Assembly: GCF_000247695.1 (NCBI RefSeq)
Contig: NW_004624781.1
Coordinates: forward strand, 5,957,785-6,021,784
Length of the DNA: 64,000 bases
Direction: 5' to 3'
From: Heterocephalus glaber
Lineage: Eukaryota > Chordata > Mammalia > Rodentia > Bathyergidae
This document shows positions 55,440 to 64,000 of the stretch, one piece after another. Each line of letters starts with the position of its first letter. Positions within the stretch are counted from its first letter, which is position 1. A program made the translations under genes and the position numbers. Below the pieces are notes generated by a model that was not told where the DNA came from, made no database searches, and was given only the letters and a program-made list of their open reading frames with translations.

Positions 55440-55835
55440 AAGCTGGCACTGACAGACGATCACCTAAGTGTTGACTGAACACCCGATGAAGGAAGGGATG
55501 CACAGCAGCACCCCAGGAGGAAGAGGAGGTATGGGCAGAAATGTCTGAGATGGGGGCCTGGGGGGGACCTCCGGGTGGGGGTGGCCAGGGCACAGCAGGA
55601 CTTTCAGGGTGCAAAGCTGGTGACCCCAGTTTCCTGAAGACAAAGAGGCGGTGGGCAAACTGTTACTGAGCAAAGAGAGACCGGGCAAGCTCAGATTTGG
55701 CCAGTGAAGGAGAGACTGGGTTAAAAAGGGAAAGAAAGGCTTCCGGAAAATTTTTCTCTCCAAGGGACATTGCAGGGTGATTTAATGTTGACCCAAGGCT
55801 ACACAGGCACTGGAGAAACATGGAACAGCCTGGGG
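55440..55835. other. No gene recognised
   Basis: Unique GC-rich sequence, nothing supportable. Confidence 0.35.
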
Positions 55836-55844
55836 TGCTTAACC

Positions 55845-55938
55845 ATTTAGCAACTTAGTGAGACCCTGTTTTGAAATTTAAAAGGACTGGGGATGTAGCT
55901 CAGGGCAAAGGCCCTGGGTTCAAGCACCAGTACTGAAA
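55845..55938 (+). mobile_element. B1-dID SINE, 5' truncated
   Basis: End of a B1 ('gcaacttagtgagaccctgt'), linker, then 'ggactggggatgtagctcag' to 'gttcaagcaccagtac'. Confidence 0.85.
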
Positions 55939-56056
55939 AAACAGTCCAAGTGACGCTGCAGGTGAATTAGGATGAGGTGGGCAGAGGATCCCGCCTGCAG
56001 CCAGGTCTGCAGACTGGATGGCTGCTGTTCAGGGGGACCGCAGAGATGTGTGGCCT

Positions 56057-56310
56057 CGTGTTAGTAATCCAACCATCAAGAGAGGAACTATTCTAAATGA
56101 CATTCCAACAAAGGAACCTAAAGATGCATAAACCAATCCTGATATGTGGGTCATATTTTTGCTTTCTGACTCACATAAGTCGTGAGCCATAAAAAATAAC
56201 TCAGCATCCATGCGACACCAGGAAAACATGGGCAGCTACCAGATATCTGATGCTACCTGATGTGACAGTGGCCCGCCTTTTATACATGATAAGAGTGCTG
56301 TGGCTTTATA
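56057..56310. repeat. Unrecognised 254-bp repeat, copy 2
   Basis: Same-orientation partner of 53791-54044. The flanks of the two copies do not match. No clear target duplication was seen for either. Confidence 0.85.
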
Positions 56311-56319
56311 TATTTCAGC

Positions 56320-57160
56320 CGCTGCTTCCACATCTCAGGGGCCAGGCGGTGCCCAGATACACTGGCCTCAGAGGCCCCGTGGTGGCGGGAGGCTGGGGTC
56401 CGTGCTACACTGGCAGAACTGAGCTCGCTGAGCAGGGATGGAGGTGTGAGCCAGGGGCTTGAAAAGCAGGAGCTTGTGCATCCCACACCCCCAGCCCAGC
56501 TGCAGCACCCTGCTCCTCCAGCCAGGGGATCTGGGGACACAGAACCTGGGAGAAGGGCAGCAGGGCACAGGATGCAGGAGGAGCAGGTGGTGACTTCCCC
56601 AAGCCTCCTAGGAAGGCAGGGCCAGTGGCTTCCTGGAGGAGGGGCCTCCTGGAAAGCAGAGAGCTTTGCTGCACTCGTTAGGAGCCTTACATCTGAATCT
56701 GGGTTCTTCTGTGACTTCCTGTGCACTCCCCACCTTTCCGGGGCACCTGCTCTTCCTGGGTCCCCCTGGAGCGGCCATCCAACATGGTCTTCAAGGCCTG
56801 AGAGAGGGGAGGCCTTGGGTTGCTAGGAGCTCAGGGAGGTGGGACTAGCTTCCTGCATCCAGGGGCCACATCCTGAGGAGCATGGTGCCAGGTGGTGACC
56901 AGACTCAAGTTGGGGAGGAAGAGGCCCAGGCACCAGGGAGCTAAGGAGAGATGGTACCAGACCAGAAACTCGCCACAGAGCAGAGGCTCTTCCTAGCCAT
57001 GTGAGTCTTTCGGTGATTTTCCGGTGTCCCCAAGTCACGCTGTCCTTGGGCCTTACTGTTCGGTGATGTGTGCTGACATGAGCATGGATGAAATAATATG
57101 ACATCTGGGATTCGCTTCAAAATAACCCGGTTTCTGGGAGAGGTAAAAGGTTTCTAAGAA
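56320..57160. other. No gene recognised
   Basis: GC-rich unique DNA. Frames on both strands (56280-56726 minus, 56446-56826 plus) show no domain. Confidence 0.35.
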
Positions 57161-57288
57161 ACACAGTGGGCCAAGAGGTGATGGTGGCTGCCATGTTGCC
57201 GGGCCCCTGGGCCCTGGTCTGCCTCCTGTTCCTAGGTCCACTCCCCGCCTGGGCCCAGCCCTGTGGCCTCAGCCTGTCCCAGACGCAG

Positions 57289-57302
57289 CCACCAGAGGGA
57301 GC
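57289..57302 (+). promoter_or_regulatory. CTCF-like motif
   Basis: CCACCAGAGGGAGC fits the CTCF core at 13 of 14 positions. Confidence 0.3.
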
Positions 57303-57578
57303 CCCTCCACCCTCCTGGGCCTGGCGCACACAGGAACCCCTGGTCTGTAAGAGCAGGTATAGCTCAGGAGATGCGAGGCTCCTCCTGGACCCTGGGCCTC
57401 CGCTCACGGCAGCCCTCGCCTGTGCCTCACACGATTCTGCGTAGATCGTAACTTGTTTTTTTTTCACTGTTCACCTAAAATTCAAATCTAGCATGTCCTG
57501 AATTACAGCGGCAAGCCTACGGCCAACAGACCACGAGCTCCTGCCAAAACAGTCCCCAAATCGTCTTTCTTCTTTTTT

Positions 57579-57680
57579 AAACAGGACCTCACTATGCAGC
57601 CCAGGCTGGCCTCAGATTCGCAACCCTGCCTCAGCCTCCTGAGGGCTGGGATCACAGACATAGTCCACCACACCCAGCCC
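57579..57680 (-). mobile_element. B1 SINE
   Basis: Antisense 'caggacctcactatgcagcc' to 'catagtccaccacacccag'. Confidence 0.9.
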
Positions 57681-57689
57681 AAGCTGTGA

Positions 57690-60600
57690 TCTTAACGTCC
57701 CCAGTACCCAAAAGGTGACAAAGGTGTCCCCTCCTTGAAGACAACTGCCAAAAAGCAGCTTCTACACTCCTTAAGTCCCTTGTCTAATTCCAAAGGTTCC
57801 AGGCCCTTTTAGAGTGTAAAACCTGCTCAGCCATCCATGGTTGGCCTGCAGGAGGGTAGAGAAGCAGGTGCCTCCTGACTGGAAGAAGCCAGCCTTTCTA
57901 GCTCCTGCTTCTCCCCCACAGTGGGCAGGGCTTGGCAGGGAGCAAACATGCCATGGCCTGGGCTGGCAGCCCCTCTGGGATGTGCCCCATGGTGGCAGGA
58001 AAAGAGGCCCCGTGCCAGGCGCCTGCTGCCCCCATGGCCTGGGGTCCAAGTAAACATTTGACCAGCTCAACCCCAGCCCTCACCCACGCCAACACTTGGC
58101 CCTTGTTCCTGACTGGCCCTTCTGTCTCTCGTTCTCTGTGGCTGGCATTTCAGCAGGGCCCCAGAGGCCTGGGTGACCCCGAGCCCATTCTGAAGACAGC
58201 CCCGAGGGAGCAGTCCCAGTGGCGCAGGCCCTGGGCGTGGGGAGCCCAGGCAGACAGGCTGGCGACAGCCAGGCAGCCACCCCCCGGAAACCCGGACTGG
58301 GCCACGGGCTGCGCAGCCCACTGGGTGCCGGGGAGCTGGGGACGGGGGCGCCAGCTGACACGGCTGCTTTGTTCTGGGCTGGAGTGGTCTGAGCGACTGA
58401 CCAGGGCTCCTTCTTTGCTAAGAAGCCACAGATAAGGCCGGCGACAGGGCCCGATAATGCGGCTGTCACAGGCTCCCTCTCAGACAGGCCCAGTGTCTGA
58501 GGCCGGCCCTCCTGGGGCCCCTGAGCTCCGTGCTCCTGGCCTCAGCTGGCCTCAAGGCCCTGAGCAGCACCCCTGATCCTGGGGATCACTCCTGTGAAGA
58601 GAGGGGCAGATGGGGTGTGGGGGTCCTGGAGCTCCAGAGTCGCCCTGTATACATCCCCTTTGGTGTCACCAGCATTCCCCAATGTTCTGTGACAGGAACA
58701 GGGACTTACAGACAAATCGGACAAGGTCCATTAGCACAGGGGCTTCAGGAAAGATCTGACCCACCCAGGCCCCTCCCCAGCCCCATGGGGGTCCTGCCTG
58801 AGGAAGGGGGAGTTTGGGGGGGGGGACTGAGGGTTCCTGCGGTGAAACTCAGCCCCAAAGGCCCTCAGCCAGGAGTCACCAGACAGAGAAGGTGCAGGGC
58901 CTGCTCTGGGGAAATCTAGGCATGTGGGGGTGTCCAGGTCACACTACCCAGCATTCAGGGGGGCAGGTGCCCCATAGGCACTGCCAGGGAGGATGCCCCT
59001 GACAGCAACTGCGACTCCCGGGGGCACCTCAGTGGCCACCAAGCAGGTGTGGGGCCAGGGTGGTGGGCCTGCCCTGCGGCAGCTGTAATGAGGCCTTCCT
59101 GCAGCCCCCAGAGGAAACCGAGGCGGGTCCTGCAGTTCGGCCCAGTGTCCCCTGGGCCGGTCCCTGCCCTTTCTGGAGCTGCAGCCCGATGGCCAGAGCA
59201 CCTAGAGGGAGAGGCCTGGGTGTCTCCCTGCCTGGCAGGAAAAAGGAGGCTCCTCAGGAGGCAGAGGACAGCAGAGTGAGGGTGCCACATTCCTACCCCT
59301 GGGGACCTGGGCCTTCACCAGGTAGGACCCATAGACCCTCCCACCAGGCCTGTCCCCAGGACCCCGAAGTCTCCTCCCCACCTCGGAGACCCCAGCCAGC
59401 CAGCTCTTCGGGAAGCTCCAGGCCCCGGGGCCCACCCCAGGGCCACCCCTCCTCCACCCACCCTCCCACCGACACCCACGCCCTGCGGCAGCAGGTCTAT
59501 CAAGGCTTCACCGCCCCCATCTGCACCAGAGACTCAGCTCCACCCTCAGGGGGCTTCTGGTCTTGGGGGGAAGCAGGCAGAGCCGGAGCAAGGGACCTGT
59601 GGTTAGGTGAGACAGAGCGGGCCTGGAGGGGTTGGCCTGGCAGTAAGCAGTACTGGTCAGGATTTGAGCCCAGACCTTGAAGGCGGGCAGAGGCTGTCAG
59701 CCACATGGGGGCGGGGGGGGGGCATATTGTAACCCTGAGAATGGAGGACTCAGGATGCTAAAGGGGTCTTGCTGCCACACCTGGTGGAGAAGCCACCTGT
59801 GCTTCACTGAGCACAAAAGCACTCCCCTGCTCACCCTGTGGTTTCCCCTCCTCTGTGGAGGGAATCACTGATCCCAGGTTGAGCCCAGGAGGGACCCTGC
59901 CCGGTGGGTGGAGAGGGAGGCTGGCTGGTACCCAGGCAGCTCGGCTCTCAGCCTCTCCTCCTCTCCCAGCCCCTGCTGGGCTCTGCTGTCTTCCTGGGTG
60001 GCCTTGGTGAGCCACACCCTCACGCTGGGCTTGGGACACTGGCTGGGTAGGAGCGGAGGAGACACTGGCTGTGGCCTAAGCAGGTGGGGTGCAGGGGTAA
60101 ATCGGCCTTGGAGCTCTCTGGGGGTGGGGGACTGAGCTCCCCCTCAGGCAGGAGAGATGTGTCCCCCCACTCCTGGGTCTCTGCCACATGCCAGGTCCCG
60201 GGACCCGAGGACCGCACCCAGTTACCAAATTCAGTGACAATAAATACTATAATTTTCTCATCACCAAGCACAGCAGCAGAAAAAGTAAACCAAAAAGAAG
60301 AAAAGACCCAGCAGCACAGTATGGTTCAGGCACCGTGGTCAACAAAGACCCAGCTGCTAGAGACACTCTGTCCCTCGGACGGAGGGTGGCAATAGGGAGG
60401 GGAGCCAGTCTACTTCCCTGTCCCTTCCCCCTTTCCCAGCTCCCGGCTGTTTAAGCTTTTCTTGAACCTCGTGTACAGAGAGCACAACACACGCGTTTAC
60501 ATATGTATGAAGCCAGGGCCAAACAAAAGACGTTTCCAAGTTTCCAATACGGGCCGGCTCTTCCAGCCTCCTCCCAGGAAGCACCTCAAGGCCAATGGCC

Positions 60601-60755
60601 ATCTGGGCCCCTCTCACCGCAGACTTAGCCCTACCTGTCCTTGAACTTCGAATTCACGGAATCCCACAGGACCTATTCTGTTACTTCTGGTTTCTCGCAC
60701 TCAAAACATCAGATTCCCGCATGGCGCTGCCTCTGTCTATAATTTCTTCTGGATA
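57690..60755. other. GC-rich, repeat-poor block; no gene recognised
   Basis: About 3 kb with no SINE or L1 and many overlapping frames in several registers (for example 57932-58435 and 59060-59680 plus, 59202-59435 minus). The products are Pro/Gly/Ser/Arg-rich with no known domain. Repeat depletion suggests function, perhaps regulatory or an exon I cannot recognise. Confidence 0.35.
58340..58500. promoter_or_regulatory. Putative regulatory element with GATA-type cores
   Basis: Contains 'cacagataagg' and 'cccgataatgcgg' (GATA cores 25 bp apart) downstream of 'gctttgttctggg' (SOX-type CTTTGTT). No frame explains it. Confidence 0.28.
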
Positions 60756-60763
60756 AAATGTTG

Positions 60764-60885
60764 CTACCCACGTGAGGTGGGGCACTCCTATAATCCCAGC
60801 ACTCGGGAAGCCAAAGCAGGAGTATCACCATGCGTTCGAGGCCAGCTTGGGGTACATATGAGACCCAGTCTCAAAACTCGAAAAT
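60764..60885 (+). mobile_element. B1 SINE
   Basis: 'cctataatcccagcactcgg' to 'gagacccagtctcaaaac', diverged. Confidence 0.88.
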
Positions 60886-61090
60886 AAACTAGAACTCCCG
60901 CTCCCACACTGCCTTGCCCCCTGCCTCTTGATTTGTTTCTGAAATACCTCTCTGAAGCCTCGTCTTATCAGAATTTTCTCTCAGTCACCGCTTTAACCTC
61001 AAGGCCCAACACAGTGCCAGCAGGTAGTAGGTGCTCAATCAACATTTGCTGGCAGGAGGCAGAAGGAAGCAACTTTCCTCAAAAAGTTCC

Positions 61091-61245
61091 CCATGTCTGT
61101 AATCCCAGCACTGTGGGAGGCTGAAGCAGAAGAATGGAAAGTTAAGAGTCCAGCCTGGGCAATTTAGTGATGGAGTGTAACCCTTGTTGAAATAAACAAG
61201 AGCCGGGGATGTAGCTCACCACAATCCTGAGGTCCAATCCCCAGT
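61091..61245 (+). mobile_element. B1-dID dimeric SINE
   Basis: B1 half from 'catgtctgtaatcccagcac' to about 61190, linker, tRNA half 'gccggggatgtagctcacca' to 'ccaatccccagtgctg'. Confidence 0.82.
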
Positions 61246-61276
61246 GCTGAGGCGGGCGGCATCTGTTAGCTGCTAC

Positions 61277-61346
61277 AGGCTGGGGGTGTGCAGGGTGGTA
61301 CAGCGCTTGCGTAGCATGCAGGAGGCCCTGGGTTTGATTCCCCAGC
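61277..61346 (+). mobile_element. Classic ID-type SINE
   Basis: 'ggctgggggtgtgcagggtg', 'gcttgcgtagcatgcagg', 'gtttgattccccagc'. Diverged. Confidence 0.78.
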
Positions 61347-61559
61347 TTGGTAAAACCTCACTCTCCCGCTATCAGCCCACTGCACAGATGGGGAATCGAG
61401 GCCCAGCGCAGTGTCAAGTCTCTGCCTCCTTCCGGGGCCTAGCTCTGGGGAGCAGCCACATGCACAACCCACGATGACTGAGGGCTGAGGGCATGGGCCT
61501 CAACACAGGGCGCCCCGTGTTCCTGCCCAGAGGGCAGGGACCCCTCCCCCTCTGCCCTC

Positions 61560-62110
61560 CTCCGTGAGCCCCAGGCGCTGCCCCCGCAGGCCAACGCAGT
61601 GCCAAGGACCCGCAGTCCCGCCCCAGCCCCGGCCCCCGGCCCCAGAATCAGGGCGCCCACAGGCCTGGCCGGGCCGGCCGTGGCGATGTCGGTGCGCTCT
61701 GTAGTTAGGCGGCGGCGGGGGCGCAGCCGGCCCAGCCGGTCCCGTGCGTCCCCACGGCGGCGGGCCTGTGTCATCCTCCAGGAATTTCTCTTTTCCCCTC
61801 CGCAGGGGCTGGAAGAAAAAACAATAATTAGGTCACTGGGCAGGCGGCAGAGAGGGTGTGGGACAGGCCGGTGGCGCCCTGCTGGGCAGGGATCGGGCCG
61901 GAGGCCTCGAGGTGCCACCTCGCCCCTCGGCCCAGGCGCCCTCCCCTGGCGCGCAGCCTCCCGCGGGCGCCGCTGCAGCGCCAGACCGCGCTGGGCGCTG
62001 GGGACCCGGTGCTGGGAGACGCCGCCGGGGCGGAGGGGTCTCAGCGGACTGCGGGGGCCGGAGTGTGCAGTCTGGGAGGCCTTCCTTGAGGCAGTGCGCT
62101 GGCCCAGAGG
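61560..62110. promoter_or_regulatory. CpG island
   Basis: The densest CpG cluster in the window ('ggcggcggcgggggcgcagc', 'gacgccgccggggcg'), without repeats. Both strands are open over long frames (283 codons minus, 226 plus) because stops are rare in such DNA. No known protein is visible. It likely marks a promoter or an orphan CpG island. Confidence 0.6.
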
Positions 62111-62569
62111 TCTGAATAACCAGGAAAGGAGTTTGGTGGCCACGTGGGCCGGTGGGAAGGAGGGAGGAGGAGCAGCGCCCAGAGGCTTGGGGAGAGAAGG
62201 GGAAAAAAGGCAGGCGCGTGCAGCGGCCCTGAGTGATTTAAGGAATGTCCGAGAGGTCATTTGGCTGAGATGGCTCTGACCTCGGGACAACCCCGAGCAG
62301 GAGGCCGGGTGACTCCATCTGGCTGCTGGTTGAAAGGCTGGGCCATGTGGGCAGGGGCGAGAAGGTCCTGCAAGTCAGGCAAGAGTTTAGATCTTATCTG
62401 AGGGAAGTGGGCCGCAAGGGTTTGGAGCAGGGTGAGGGCCAGGATTGGGTTTCTGGAAACTCTTAGCTGATAATAGCTATTTAGCTGCTGTTAGCTGTGG
62501 CCCAGGGCTGGCGAAGTGACAGACAGCCTTTCACCAAGGGTGATAGCAGTCCCCAAGAGTCCTGCCAAG

Positions 62570-62650
62570 TCGCATTTTATAAAGAGGAAGAAGGCCCATT
62601 TGCCCCAGGTCACTTGCTAATAAGGGACAGAACCGGATCTCCCCTGTCCC
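62570..62650 (-). mobile_element. MIR-like fragment
   Basis: 'cccatttgccccaggtcact' and 'tgctaataagggacagaacc' resemble antisense MIR. Confidence 0.5.
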
Positions 62651-62654
62651 GGAC

Positions 62655-63085
62655 CCTGGCAAGCTTGCTGGAGCACAGGTGTGAAATGTCTCAGTCACAG
62701 CCGTGTCACAGCACACTGGGGCCTTCCAGGGGTGGAATGGCAGGGGCTGGGCAGACGCACCTACTCCTTTTGCTTTACCATCTTGGGGTGCCGGGTTAGC
62801 TCTCCCCACATCTGCATTCTGGGCAGAGGAAGGGGATGGAAGGAACATGTCCTCGCTCCTTAGGGACCATCACTTCTGCTCACAAACCCTTGGCAGGACT
62901 CAGTCGCATGATGTGGGCCACACTTTCTTGGTAGCCTTGTCTGCCTTGCCACAGAAGTATGCAGACACTCATGGATGATAGTAAATAAATCCATCTGCAT
63001 TATCAATGAAATTTTTATTTACAGACAATCCATTGTGTAGATAATCTAGTTCCCACTATTCCCAAAGTATTAGATAACTTCTTGC
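62655..63085. other. No gene recognised
   Basis: Unique sequence, nothing supportable. Confidence 0.35.
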
Positions 63086-63091
63086 CACCTC

Positions 63092-63178
63092 AGAGGCTGG
63101 GGAGATAGCTCAGTGATGGAGCACTTGCCTAGCATGTGTGAGGCTGTAGATTTGATCCCTAGTAACTCAAAAATAAAT
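63092..63178 (+). mobile_element. Classic ID-type SINE
   Basis: 'ggctggggagatagctcagt', 'gcacttgcctagcatgtgtg', 'atttgatccctagtaac', A-rich tail. Confidence 0.88.
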
Positions 63179-63531
63179 ACAGATTTTTAAAAAAACAAAA
63201 CACTTTTGTACTTTGCAGGCAGCAGGCTGGGTTTGTGCTATGGGCTCTTGCCGGCTGATCCCTGCCCTAGAAAGGAAGAAAGGAGACTGGGACGTAAGCT
63301 GCAGCTCCTGCCACAGGAAGTAAGCATAAGAAAAGTCACATGGGAGCCTAGTGCCCCAGAAATAAAAAGTGCTGGGACTTTAGGGATGGAGAGTGAGGGA
63401 CCAGTGATGTTGGACCCTGTCCACTGCCAACTCAGACTTTTGTCTTCTCTAAGCAGTGGGTGATGCAAGCAGAGCTGTGCACCGTGAACTTAATTTGGAG
63501 GTCAGATTCTGTAGGAGTGAGGCTTTGCAGA

Positions 63532-63600
63532 GCTGGGGAATTGAGCTCAGGGCCTCCTATGTGCTAGGCAAGTGCCAAACCACTCTGCACACCTCTAGCC
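63532..63600 (-). mobile_element. Classic ID-type SINE, antisense
   Basis: 'gaattgagctcagggcctcc', 'tgtgctaggcaagtgccaaa', 'ccactctgcacacctctagc'. Confidence 0.75.
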
Positions 63601-63674
63601 TCTACCAGCCTCTAGTGTCAAAGCACAGGAAGAGAAAACACAACAGCAGGGACAATGATTTCACTTCCCTGTGT

Positions 63675-64000
63675 TACAGTTTGGATCAAAAATGTCCCAC
63701 CAAGTCTCCTGTGTCCAGAGATGGGCTTTCAGGGGGTGACTGGACCAGGAGGACTCTGACTTTATCAATGGATTAACCCATTGGTGCAATTTGATGGCAT
63801 TTATTGGGAAACCATGGACACAGGAGATAGAACCTAATTGGAGGGAGTGAATCATGGAGGCGTGACCTTGGGACAATATGTGGCCCCCAACCCCTTCCCT
63901 TCAGGCTCTTTCTCCTCTCTCTGCTTCCTGGCCACCATGAAATGAACAGCTTTCCGCCACACTCCCAATGCCATGGTGTTTCTGCCTCACCTCAGGTCAC
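63675..64000 (+). mobile_element. MaLR-like LTR, cut by window edge
   Basis: 'cagtttggatcaaaaatgtc', 'ttgatggcatttattgggaa', 'aatcatggaggcgtgacctt', 'gccaccatgaaatgaacagc', 'atgccatggtgtttctgcct' follow the sense order of a MaLR-type LTR. The 3' end lies beyond the window. Confidence 0.7.

Noticed and set aside
53827..56229. Minus-strand frames in both 254-bp repeat copies as a possible duplicated gene
   Set aside because: Indels put the two copies in different registers and the peptides diverge, so coding is unlikely.
61439..62290. 283-codon minus-strand frame and 226-codon plus-strand frame
   Set aside because: Both strands are open within a CpG island. The Arg/Gly/Pro-rich products match no known family. 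Composition explains them.

Overview
The window looks like nuclear DNA of a rodent outside the mouse/rat group. The evidence is the repeats. It holds dozens of 7SL-derived B1 elements, dimeric B1-tRNA (B1-dID type) elements, and tRNA-derived ID-like SINEs whose body reads 'gatttagctcagtggttccgctgcctgccttgcaagc...gttcgatccctggtacc' before the A-tail. It also has 3' ends of L1, ERVL-MaLR/MLT1 LTRs, MIRs, mariner/Tigger-type DNA elements and simple repeats. I saw no murine B2 or B4. The exact species cannot be fixed; a hystricomorph or another B1-dID-bearing lineage is possible, but this rests on memory of SINE families and is weak.

I could not support a single protein-coding exon, rRNA, tRNA or known ncRNA gene. 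The long open frames lie in GC-rich stretches or antisense to repeats, and none shows a recognisable domain. The window therefore reads as intergenic or intronic DNA, probably near a developmental regulator, because islands of AT-rich, homeodomain-site-rich, repeat-free sequence lie between repeat-dense blocks. That last step is inference.

Layout. 1-1 kb is CpG-rich. 1.4-6.6 kb has scattered SINEs and MIRs and a second GC-rich block at 5.5-6.25 kb. 6.6-9 kb shows nothing clear. A putative conserved element lies at 9.0 kb, and a roughly 1-kb inverted duplication at 9.96-10.93 kb. 11-20.2 kb is repeat-rich (B1, ID, MLT1-type LTRs, a decayed antisense L1 at 18.5-20.2 kb), with putative conserved elements at 14.9-15.6 kb. 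20.2-27 kb is mostly unique DNA, including putative conserved blocks at 23.1 and 26.3-26.8 kb, the latter with two perfect POU octamers. 27.6-29.1 kb carries CTCF-like motifs in divergent orientation. 31.6-33.6 kb has two more putative conserved blocks. 34-38.6 kb is a SINE/LTR mosaic with same-site nested ID insertions. 40-45.4 kb is dominated by L1 3' ends, including what looks like a chimeric B1-L1 insertion with one target-site duplication. 47-50 kb has Tigger-like, L1 and mariner remnants. 51.1 kb has a perfect CTCF-like motif. 53.8-56.3 kb contains two copies of an unrecognised 254-bp repeat. 57-63 kb is GC-rich with a CpG island at about 61.56-62.1 kb, and a MaLR-like LTR runs off the right edge.

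No genes work together here. What can be described is a regulatory-looking landscape (putative conserved elements, CTCF-like motifs, CpG islands) embedded in layered transposon insertions.
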